The notes below the pieces were generated by a model, which worked only from the letters and a program-made list of their open reading frames with translations, ran no database searches and was not told where the DNA came from. From Aradus depressus (taxonomy: Eukaryota; Arthropoda; Insecta; Hemiptera; Aradidae): DNA of 64,000 nucleotides. The stretch lies in assembly GCA_963662175.1 (NCBI GenBank), contig OY759222.1, positions 20,284,222 to 20,348,221 of the forward strand. Direction: 5' to 3'. This document shows, in pieces, positions 21,925 to 33,500 of this stretch. The position numbers were made by a program, and so were the translations under genes. Position 1 is the first letter of the stretch. The number at the start of each line of letters is the position of its first letter.

Positions 21925-21985
21925 AAATTGAACATCGAATTCCTGACAGATTACATAAGTTCCCCTATAGCTGTGGATGTAAAAA
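21925..21985 (-). repeat. Family B hairpin-end fragment (copy 7)
   Basis: gaacatcgaattcctgacag through cccctatagctgtgg. Confidence 0.5.
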
Positions 21986-22211
21986 TAATTAGTGTATCTT
22001 AGAAAAATTAGGAAATAATAGTTTAAATTTCAAAAAAATAATAGGAGAAATAGAGATAGATTTTTAATTTTGAGAATAAGTGTGCGTGGCAATATGAGAA
22101 ATGCAAATAGGTACAAATATTTACACAAACAACAATATTGAAGGACTGCATCGCAACAAATTTCATTTTATAACTAAGTTTCTATGGATCTTTCTTGATT
22201 ATGTAATACAA

Positions 22212-22456
22212 CAAGCACGCCGTCCTTTGGATGGGACGTTAAGCTGGTTCCGAGCGTGTATGATGTCAGGTACTTGTTTAAGACCCTAGGTGAATAAAAC
22301 TGGGTTGAAAAACTGGGGTTAAATAAAAATTTATGGTAGGCAAAATTTAGGACTTCCATTGTAGAGTCGGTCTCATGTCCACCAGAGTAACGAATGAGCG
22401 CTCTGGTAGTAGGCGATATGACCTTGTAGTTAAAAAATAGCCTTGAGTCATAATAA
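22212..22456 (+). mobile_element. tRNA-derived SINE copy 7 (5'-truncated)
   Basis: Starts at caagcacgccgtcctttgg and runs to the tail ccttgagtcataataac. The tRNA-like head is absent. Confidence 0.8.
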
Positions 22457-22463
22457 CTAACTA

Positions 22464-23010
22464 TAATATATGTTTTTGACGCCCCTGTATATGTCCTATG
22501 TTGGATTATTCTGTACATATCCTGTAAATTTCATGAGTGTATGGCCGACCTTTTTTAAACCCTCCCTCCATCGACTAATGTGACGATGTAATGATGGTTG
22601 TTGGACGTCACATACCTCCATTTTAAGTTGGACGTGTCCTGTAAGTTATTTGAGTATTGCTTTCCCCGCAACCTCACCTTTCAAAGTGGTAATATTTACC
22701 CGGAGTCCTCTAAGGTATAAAATAACTATTTTCCGACGCTATGTACGTTCATTTAAATTGAATAATTTCATAAAAAGTTAACAATAATTTTGAAGCCTTT
22801 GAAGAGTGCTTCACTTACACGCATCTCTCATTCATAAAAAATTGAGACAATTTTAAATGTTGTCATTGTCATTATCGCCTCGGCGTTTTAAGTTTGTTTC
22901 TGTCATAGATTTTATATATATGTTTTTGTCCCTGTATATATCCTAAGTTGGATTATCCTGTAAATTTCGTGAGTATATGACCAACCTTTCTTGAACCCTC
23001 CCTCTGTACA
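22464..23010. repeat. ~100-bp direct repeats flanking 340 bp
   Basis: tatatgtttttg...cctgtatat followed by gttggattat, cctgtaaattt and gaaccctccctc occurs at 22464-22572 and again at 22912-23008. This could be a terminal-repeat element (TRIM-like) or a segmental duplication. No primer-binding site was identified. Confidence 0.4.
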
Positions 23011-23403
23011 CCCCTCCGAAAAAAGCCCATATTTAGATATATTTTTGAATCCTCGAATCCTTTTGAAATGGCGCCAGAAGCGTTCCCCCAATATTTCTCC
23101 ATTAAACTAATCCATTTGGCTGATGTTGATAAATATCTATATCTTTTTAACAGTTAAGAAAGGCACATCGGGACATTGACAGCTTCGACCATGTTGCTCC
23201 TACTTCAAATCTGACAAAAATTAACCAATCAGAAATTTCATAAGGAACATTTTTAGTAATAGACAATTTTTCCATACAACTACCGGTTTCCGTATAATAC
23301 AAGGAAAACAACTGAAGGTATTTGCGGATTAAAAAAAATAAAAATAGTATTGGTTCACAAAATATTTTTTATGGACGAAGTGAATTAGAGATACTCGTAC
23401 TTT

Positions 23404-24263
23404 TTTCGTCGCTCTGGTGGACATGAGTTTATGGGAGTCTTAAATTTTGCCTACCCTGAAATTTTGTCCACCGGTCTTTAACCTTCCGCCACTCGCACCG
23501 TTTGATTTTTTCAAACGTGTTCAGTTTTCAGGAAAAGGGAGGCGATTTGTTGACCTGTTCAACCCCTTCTATTCTATATTTAGACTTCCCTTGACTATAA
23601 GTTGGGGGTGGGTTTTTCCTATTTTCTTTCCTCAGTGCGTAATTGAACTTCAAAGTGGATAAGTCGCATATGATGGAAATAATCAAACACGCGAGTATTT
23701 AATAAATATAAGTACCTTTTATCTTTGATTTTGATACATTTCAATGTATATTAATTCTTCACCATTTTATATTTATTAGTTAAAATACAATATAATAATA
23801 AAATACCTACATCAAAGAGGAAACAGAAACCTAACGTGCGACAATTGGTATTCAAGCATACCATTAGTGGATTATCTCTAAACTAAAAAAATAACACACA
23901 TTTTGAATTACTAAGTTTTACTTTTTTTATAATATGTCAGATAATAGAAAGTAATACATACCCTAAATAGGTTTTAGTAAAAAATAGGTTTTAGTAAAAA
24001 AAAAAATGAGCAAAATGATAAATGACTAAATGTTTGAAGAAATCAAACGCGGGAGTGACCAAGTTAAAAAACAGGGCGCGAGTGGAGGAAGGTTAACGAG
24101 TACCTGACATTGTACAGGCTCGTGATCATAGCTTAACGTCCCATTCGAAGGACGGCGTGCTCAAGATTTTTTTCACTTCCCAGAGAAAAACCTACAGGCC
24201 ACGGCCGGGTTACGAACCCGCGATCTTGAGCTCATTAAGCAAGCTCTGAGCTACCGTCGCCCT
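23404..24263 (-). mobile_element. tRNA-derived SINE copy 8, split by a TTAA element
   Basis: Antisense pieces 23404-23481 and 24093-24263 join as ggtctttaa/cgagtacctgac, the family consensus. The intervening 611 bp is a DNA transposon. The right piece ends with the tRNA-like head at gagctaccgtcgccc. Confidence 0.85.
23482..24092. mobile_element. piggyBac-like non-autonomous element (TTAA duplication)
   Basis: Ends ccttccgccactcgcaccg and, reverse-complemented from the right, ccttcctccactcgcgccc. TTAA flanks both ends (23478-23481, 24093-24096) and the SINE is continuous across the insertion. A subterminal inverted motif of the tttgattttttcaaac type also repeats. No transposase frame. Confidence 0.85.
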
Positions 24264-24317
24264 TTTTCATATTTATATATTTTATAAACTGTCATTTATA
24301 ATTGTTTTGTGTTGTAG

Positions 24318-24527
24318 TGTTACTGTAAGACACGGCGCGTGACTGGATAAAACTCAGCAAGCAGAATGGACGTGGAGGATTCAGTGTACAACCAGTCATC
24401 CCAACTTCTGTACGTGTACGATGAGGTGTTTCCAGCTCTTCCGGAGTCGGCCAACCCCGCCCCGGCCTCATCCGATCTCGGCAAATGGAACAACAAAATG
24501 AGGATAGGATCCTCTGTCATCACTCAG
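24318..24527 (+). CDS. HDLBP: Vigilin coding exon 1
   Basis: Acceptor ttgtgttgtag implies at least one upstream leader exon. The coding part begins at ATG 24366; the 48 bases before it are 5' UTR. Encodes residues 1-54, including DEVFPALPES and the KMRIGSSVITQ segment. Donor ctcag/gtatct, phase 0. Confidence 0.93.
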
Positions 24528-27500
24528 GTATCTTTTCAATATATGTATACATTTTCGAATTATGTTCAAAGTTTCCGGAAAGATTACTTTAAAAACTTAT
24601 TGAGAGACAAAATACTCATGATATCCACCTACAATTCGAAAAAAAAAACATTTTGGGAGAGGAGGGGGGAGGCGATGAGCTTCAATAAGGGTTGCCACTT
24701 ATAAAACTCTATAATTCCATCACAGTTGTGAGGGAGTGGTTTGAATAAAACTCTATAATTCCATCACAGTTGTGAGGGAGTGGTTTGAGGAAAACTACCC
24801 CAATAGATTGGTACAAGAGGTGAGGTAGCTCGGTCCCCAACCACATTGCTCCAGGACGACTTTAAATGAAAGCTTTATAATATATAATAAGATAATATAG
24901 AAAATAATAGATCTTAATAAGAATATTTTATTTATTATTAGAAATATAAAATGTGATATAAAGGGTCTAGCCAGATAAGAGTACGAAAACTCCCCCAACG
25001 ATTTTCGAATGGGCAATTGACCGACTGTTTGCACATATAAAAAGAAAATTTTCCTGAAAATTTTAGCTCCCAACTCCCATTATTCGATGAGAAAAAAAAA
25101 AATTTTTTTTTTTTTTGCCTTGCGGTTATTGCGTGTATGCTACTGTCGATTTTTTTTTGAAGTTCTTATGCTTCAAATACACATATAGTATTTTTTTATT
25201 ATCTTCCGATTTAAATTCCATTTTTCATCGACTTCAGAAAAATTCAAAATGGCATATAATAGATATAAACGGAAATAAGCGAAATAAATACTTTTATTTT
25301 TAACATTGTTGCACCATAGTAAAAAAAAATTGAAAAAATTGGGGTATATTTTGATATAAAAACGCGCATTCTGTGAAAATTTGGTGAGAGTCACTCAAAA
25401 TTAACATTCGAAATGGCCATTTTGAATTTTTCGATGAAAAATTTAGTGGATGAAAAATGGAATTTAAAACGGAAGATAATAAAAAAATACTATGTAGGTG
25501 TATTTGAAGCATAAGAACTTTTTAAAAAAATCGACAGTTGCATATTCGCAATAACAGCAAAGAAAAAAAAAATTAAAATTGCATTTTTTTATTCTCATCA
25601 AATAATGGGAGTTGGGATCCGAAATTTTCAGGAAAATTTTCTTTTTATATGTGCAAACTGTCGGTCAATTGCCCATTCGAAAATCGTGGAGGGCAATTTT
25701 CTTACTCTTATCCGGCTAGATCCTTTATTATTGTTGTTTTGACATAAACCATCGTTCAGAAATATCTCAGTATTCATAAACTGTAGATATTTTGTTTTCA
25801 AAGAATTACTCGTAGACCATGTTTTGTTTGTTTTGATTTTCTTATTTGTCCGATTATTCATACAAGCATAAGTAGCTTTATTTGTCGTGTGTATATATTA
25901 TATATATATATACTTATAAGCGTATTTCTATAGGTACCTGTATATTTTTTCAAATTTTCACATGAAAAATTAGTTTGTTCCCCGCGTGTGATAAGAAATT
26001 ATATAGAGCTTCCAAATGTAGTGCAACAGTTGAGTTCCCTCACGTTAAACGATTTATCAAGGTGAATACAAAATCATCATCAAATTGTGAAAATTACTTC
26101 TTATATGCATTGATTTCCCAGCAAAATATACTTAATTAAAAAAAAAAAACTTAATGAATAAACCTATAAAAGAGAAGAGAAAGAAGCTAGAAACTTTAAT
26201 TTAAAGTCGACCAGGAGCAATGTGCAACATCTCCGGATTACATCCGACTGAATTGAATGAAGTTCTTATTGTAGGAACATTCTGTTAATTCTCGAGATAT
26301 CGTCCGCCGTTGAAAACCAATTATAACCTTTTCAACAGCTGATATAACAGTCAAGTTAGTTGGTTAGTAAATATCACTCATGCCCGGGCTATAAATATGA
26401 GGTCATATCGCCTACTATCAGAGCGCTCTTTCGTCGGTCTGGTGGACGTGAGCCCGACAATACATTGGGAGTCCTAAATTTTTCCCATTCAGGTTTGATT
26501 GTCTAAGGTTAAGTACTTAAAGTACCATCCGAAGGGCGGCATGCTGAAGGTACTTTAGTTTTTTTTTGAAGATATCACCTTAGCTAATTATTTCATTTGT
26601 TTTATTTATTAAATAGAAACAGTTTTTGGTTACTTTTGAACGATTTTCATAAGCGGTTATATGTGATAAATAAAATAAAATGATAGATAAAACACTTGTT
26701 TTTTGAACACTTATATTGTCTAATTCCACAAACATATACTCAAATGTGTACCGGTTTCGGCTTATGCCATCGTCAGCACAATGTTCAACAATAATTGTGC
26801 TGACGATGGCGTAAGCCAAAACCGGTACACATTTAAGTATATGTTTGTGGAATTAGACAATATAAGTGTTCAAAAAACAAGTGTTTTATCTATCATTTTA
26901 TTTTATTCATTAGTATTTCCACTATATCAACACAGAACGCAAAAAATGTATTGGGACATTATATGTGATAATAAACAAACCATTTATGCGAACAGCCGCG
27001 ATTTTAAACCTTCAAACCTTATATAATTTTTGTAATTTTATCTTTTGCTTTGTATTGGTAACTTCATTGCGTCTTCAGGGCTTCTATTATATGCCACATT
27101 ATAGTCATTTAATCATTTAACCAAAATATTTTTATCTAATCTCGGCGGCTTTGATAATGATAGAAACAATTTAAAGTGCTTTGTTCTTTCTTATTTCAAA
27201 AAAAAATAATTGGACTGAAGAAAGACAGGAATAAAGTTTGAATTCATAACAAAGCTTGGAAAATACGTAACCGGTTTATAATAGGTAATTAGGTTTCCTC
27301 ATTGATAATGCTGCATAAGATAGAAGAAACTGTCGGTCTGAGTGTTGATGGTAAACATAGATGCTGTCTGTAGTTTGTATTCGTGAATTTCGGAAATTAT
27401 GCTTGATCTTTAGGTTGTTGGGGAATAAACGGAGAATAATGCTTGAAATATTCTGAAACGTCGGGAGTCTTGGACACAATTTGAAATAAGTGTTCCAAGT

Positions 27501-30500
27501 GGCTAGGCGTTATTGGAACTTTATGGTATCGCTGACTTGTTAAAAAAAAAAAAAAAAAGTGAAAATATTTATGATGGAATGGTTCAGTGGTTTTGTTTGT
27601 GTGATCTTAATTGATTTATCAAATGATTGAGGCTCGATAACGATCCTTGAAAAGGGGAAAGGGGAGTTGGACTTAAAAACTTTAAATCAAAAGTCTATAA
27701 AAGTAAACGATTAATCCCTTCAAAGAATAATAGTCATTTAAAAGCAATATCCCAATCGATAAAATAATGGACTTGGAGATTTAGCAATATCTATTAATCC
27801 AATCAGTTAATTATTAAAACAAGTCTATTACTTTTTGGGTTGTTTATGGAGATTCTTAATTCATTTATAATATATTATTACAGTATACGTTTCGGGAAGC
27901 ACTTCCATTATTAGTATCTGTAATACGAGTACTTGTGTTCTTTAGGTTAACTACCCCTTCGGTCAATACGAGTACTTGTGTTCTTTAGGTTAACTATCCC
28001 TTCGGTCAATACGAGTACTTGTGTTCTTTAGGTTAACTATCCCTTCGGTCAATACGAGTACTTGTGTTCTTTAGGTTAACTATCCCTTCGGTCAATACGA
28101 GTACTTGTGTTCTTTAGGTTAACTATCCCTTCGGTCAATACGAGTACTTGTGTTCTTTAGGTTAACTATCCCTTCGGTCAATACGAGTACTTGTGTTCTT
28201 TAGGTTAACTATCCCTCCGGTCAATACGAGTACTTGTGTTCTTTAGGTTAACTATCCCTTCGGCCAATCCGAGTCTTCCTTTATAGTTTATTTTATTATT
28301 TTCTATTTTATTGAGTTGACTTATATATTTTTTTCATTATGTATTTAAATAACAATGTAATGATACAACAAAATATTCTGATTGACAGAATAAATAATTA
28401 ATCTAAATACTGATGATGGGAGTGCTTCCCAAACTTTTGTAATTGCTATTTTTTGAGAAGGCAAACAATAAATGAGAGAATTGATTCTATAATAATATAT
28501 TATATTATTATTATTTCACCATTATAAAAAAATTACTTCAAGTAGGGCATCCATTAAATAATTGAATGACGAATTGCGGCTCCGTGTTTTTTTTTTTACC
28601 TTATTGGTTATTAAAAGAGTGTAGCGCCCAAGACTCGTTTGGTCGAACTAACTATAGATCAAGTGTAGGTTATTTGTTTCCTGTAGAAACGGACTATGCA
28701 CAGCAGTTTTGAGTCTGTTGCATATAATATAGGATAATAACATGCATAAATGTGTAGAATTGTCATAAGGAAGATATTGCTGGAAAGCATGCTGCAGTAC
28801 TCAAGAGGAAAATATATATACATAGAAAATTTTAAAAATACTCAACTAATATGACAGACAGCGATATCTCTTGTGCGCTGTTTATCTACAGCCATTGTAC
28901 AATCTCTTTTTTTGTTCACTTTAGTATTTTTTTTTTCAATATTTATTTATCAGTTTAATATGAATATTTTGTCGGTAGGTTTTCCGTGTGCCGGGAGAAG
29001 AGCGTCGGTTTGATCACAACGAGTCGTTCGGCGAGAAGGACTCTTTACGAACCTGCTCCCAGATCATGAAGGAGACGGGGGCTCACATTGAGATCTCATC
29101 CAGCAAGGATCAGTCCCTCACCTTCTTGGTGACTGGGAAACAGGACAATGTCATGGAGGCTCGCAGGAAGATACTTAGCATCTTTCAGACACAGGTAAAT
29201 ACCCAGAGCACTGGTCAAAAGAACAAGACTCCGGATCTTAAATATTAATCTCAAGAGGTGTGAAGTGGGTCTCAGTTATCACCTCCAAGACCCCCCTCCA
29301 CTCAATATAGCTGCATCCGAAGAAGAGGGAGGGGATATTATTATGTGGGTATTTGGTAATCTTGCTTCCTAGATTTATTGATGTGTAAACTTCTTAGCTA
29401 TCGGTAGGGGGTTTGTCAGAGCGTAAGTCTCGTTGTTGTGAATGTGTAAGTATGTGTGTCGGACGGTTGCGCGCGCAGCGCACACACACAACTCACACTT
29501 CTTTATGTGTGATGTCAGCTGTTTTTGACTTTTTGTACGTTCCTGGAATAAGAAGTGTTTTATGTGGTAGGTACTTTTAATGTTGTGATCATCGAAGAAA
29601 GTGTAATATATGACTGTATTATCGTATAATATATTTCGTCACATATGAATGAATGTAAAGGTAAATATATATTAAAACCAATAACAATAAAACAACTTTT
29701 TAAAAACATGATTTGATATATCATTGTATTTTTACAACATTATTGATCATACATATTTACCGTTGTAGTGAATTTAAGTAAAATATCAATATTATGAACT
29801 ATAAAAATGATTTTTCGGTAAGAAACTTTCAGGTTAAGATGCTTCAATTGATTACATTTGTCACAATAAATAAAATATGTGGTAAAAGAAAATAATACAT
29901 GAGAGCAAATCTAAAAAACTAAAATTATTTTAGCTATCACAAGCCTATAATTTCATGTATAAAAGAAATTAATGAACAATAAATTTGAAAGTTTTATTCC
30001 TCAAACTACTTTTCTTATTCTAATATTATAAAACAAATTTTAATCAAAATCAAAGTGGACGACAGCAAATTAGTAGATGTTTACACATCAATTCTCGTGA
30101 GTACCGCATCACTCACACATGTTTTTTACCAGATTCTTATCAAAAATACTTGACATAATGATATGTCTGTGCTAATATAAATCAGTGTAAGTGACACATT
30201 CTGTAAGGTCTCTTTCAACGGTCCCCTAATACCTCTCTGCCCTGTTCTTTGGTCTTCAGTCGAAATAAATCTAAACATGATGAATCCCTAACAGATTATA
30301 CCCGTTTTTTTTAATAGTGAAAAAGTCGAAAGAAAAATCATGTAAGAAAGTGGTCGGTGAATCACCAGCAATGTACTTCCCCAGGAGGAATTAATTAAGT
30401 TTCTGCTCTCCCTCCACAACCAATGACCAAAATCAATAGTTGACCTACACGAGGGCTTCTGGATCCTTATACAGTAGAACCTCTTAAAGTCGAACCTCGA

Positions 30501-33500
30501 TAAGTCGAAAACCTGCAAAACTCGAAAAAAAAGTTTTGTTCCTTTCCCTTCAAGCCCCAAAACCTCCATTACTCGAAATCTCAACCCTCTATTAGTCGAA
30601 ATAATCAGTGAGTCCCTACAAGCCATTCTGGTACATATTTTCCCTCTAAATCTCGAAAAAATAAATTGGACCTCTGTATCTCGAACATAGCAATGTTTTA
30701 TTTTACAAGCTTTACAACTCGATTATTTGAAACTTATTACCTCTATAGCTCGAAGAAAAATAAGTTACCGACTTTAAGAATTTGCCGACAATGTACACCA
30801 TTGTTTCTTAGAAAACAATTTAGGAGTATACAATAAATAGGATTACCAATTATCTAAAGCAAAAAAAAATTACTGACTTTTTTTAATACCTACATATACT
30901 ACGTATTTTTATTTTAAGGATGTTTTGAAATAATGTTGATTTATAATAAATATAAATATGTCTGTTACCTCTGTAACTTGAATTTTTATTTATTTCACCT
31001 CTCTAACTCAAAATTAGTTAGAATGAATCTTAACCTCTACAAGTCGAATCAAAATCCGCCTAAGTCAAAATCCTCCATAAGTCGAAAACTCTATAACTCG
31101 AATTTTTTGGCGGCTCCCTTGATGTTCGACTTATAGAGGTTCTACTGTACTAAATTTTGTGTCGATGCATTCATTTCATTGCAGTTATTTAGGGTTTTTG
31201 AGTCGAACGCCCCTTCTCAGACCCTCTTTCATTTCGCGAAAAAAACGATTAAGGTATAGGTTTTACATTTATACATTTATTACATGGGCATTTATTCGGG
31301 TTTTTGAGTTGATCTAACTTGATTCAGACAACGCTGTCTTTAGTGGGCTGATGATCTACAGCCATAGTTCAACCGTTATATTGTTTACTTAGGTAAATAA
31401 AATATTTAGGACTCTCTAGAGTCCGGCTGATGTCAACCAGAGTGATGAAAAAGCGCTCTAGTAGTAGGCGATATGACCTTGTAGGTAAAGCCCGGGCATG
31501 AGTTATAATAACTAAAATTATAAATATTTGGCAACTGGCCGAAAATGAAAAACAAAATCTACATTGGTGTTTGTCTGTGAATACGAAGACTCGCTATACA
31601 ATAAATGTAGCGACATGAAATTTTATATGTACATCCAGAACCCGATAAAGACGATACCTATTGTTTTTAAGCCCAATTGAATGGGGGCTTAAAACATTAA
31701 TAATTACCGTCGTAATTTTGCTATTAATTACATTGATATTTCTTTGTTGAGAGTATGGATGTTTGTTGCAGGCTAGTTCGAAGCTGTCGATTCCTAAAGA
31801 ACACCACCGTCTGATCCTAGGGAAGGCTGGGGCCCGTCTGAAGGAGATTGAGAAGGTGACATCCACCAAGATCCAGGTGCCGCAGATGTTGGATCCTTCT
31901 GAGGAGCTCACTGTGACTGGCACTAAGGAGGGGGTTGAGAAAGCACTCCACGAGATACAGATCATCTCTGATGAACAGGTAACTGTCAAATCTTTCATAT
32001 TGTTAACACTTGTTCCTTTAGTTCTAAGAATATACATTAGGGTGGCCGCTATTTTAAAAACGTTAAAATTTTCTTGCTCCGGTACCAAAAACATGTGTAG
32101 AATGTCGAAAAAATGTGGCCTGAATGTTTTCAGATTTTTTAAATCATATTAACCGGTGCCTGTAAGAGGTCGAATTTTAACATGGGTTTTAAATGGGGGT
32201 TTTGAACTTTTACCGACTTTTGAGCGTAGTTTAAAATGTTTCAGACATATTTATGTATTTGGGTCCGCTGAATTGAAATTCACCGTCAAAATTCAATTTC
32301 GACAGTTGTAACTGTCAAAAAACTGTCATTAATTTTTGAAAAATATCAAATTAATGTTAATTAATCGCGACGGCTGCTATAGGGTAAATTGGAGAGCTCA
32401 AGAGCTGGTGATGGAACCTCCAATCGCGACGGCTGCTGTAAGGTTAATTGGAGGGGTAGAGCTGGTGATGGAACCTCCAATCGCCGTGGGTGCTGTTGGG
32501 TTAATTGGAGGGGTAGAGCTGGTGATGGAACCTCCAATCGCGGCGGCTGCTGTAAGGTTAATTGGAGGGGTAGAGCTGGTGATGGAACCTCCAATCGCGG
32601 CGGCTGCTGTAGGGTTAATTGGAGGGGTAGAGCTGGTGATGGAACCTCCAACGCCGTGGGTGCTGTAGGGTTAATTGGAGGGGTAGAGCTGGTGATGGAA
32701 CCTCCTTACGCGGCGGCTGCTGTAGGGTTAATTGGAGGGGTAGAGCTGGTGATGGAACCTCCAATCGCGGCGGCTGCTGTAGGGTTAATTGGAGGGGTAG
32801 AGCTGGTGATGGAACCTCCAATCGCCGTGGGTGCTGTAGGGTTAATTGGAGAGGTAGAGCTGGTGATGGAACCTCCAATCGCCGTGGGTGCTGTATGGTT
32901 AATTGGAGAGGTAGAGCTGGTGATGGAACCTCCAATCGCCGTGGGTGCTGTAGGGTTAATTGGAGGGCTCTAAAGCTAGTGATGGAACCTCCAGTCGCCG
33001 CGGGTGCTGAACACTTACTGGCCTCTTCTCTATTAGGAACCCAGTCGACTCGTCTCACAGACCCGGGATCCTTTTCAATTTCCCATCTTTGAGGATCTTC
33101 GTCATAGTATCTCTACAACTTGCGTTCTAGGGACAACAGAGAAGAGGGAAAGGAAAAGAAAGGATTTGTATGTGGAGGGACCTTAGGAGGGTACGTGCGC
33201 AGGTCTGCTTTCCTCTACACAAATAGCAAAGTTTTTAATAATCATTTTCCATTCTTTTGTTTATTTTATTTTTTTAGTCCAAGAAGGCCTTCGAGAGAAT
33301 CAGCATCCCAAAAATCTACCACCCATTCATAAGCGGTCCTTTTGGTGAAAATGTGAACAGTCTAATGGCTCAGACAGGGACCAGGATCCACATCCCCCCT
33401 CCCTCCACTCAGGTGGACGAGATCACTATAGCTGGTGAGAAGGAGGGGGTGGCAGCTGCCAAAGACAGACTACTCACCATACACGTATCCATGGTAACAA

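Noticed and set aside
24795..25512. Several 60-90-aa frames near 25 kb
   Set aside because: They pair up as mirror images because they lie in the arms of a fold-back element.
27922..28265. CRISPR-like regular array
   Set aside because: The 43-bp units abut without variable spacers and the context is a eukaryotic intron; it is a minisatellite. The same applies to 8486-8826 and 32367-33008.
32389..32973. A 194-aa open frame (+) and a 147-aa frame (-) over the same repeats
   Set aside because: They arise because the 57-bp repeat unit is divisible by three. They lie inside vigilin intron 3 and show no family resemblance.
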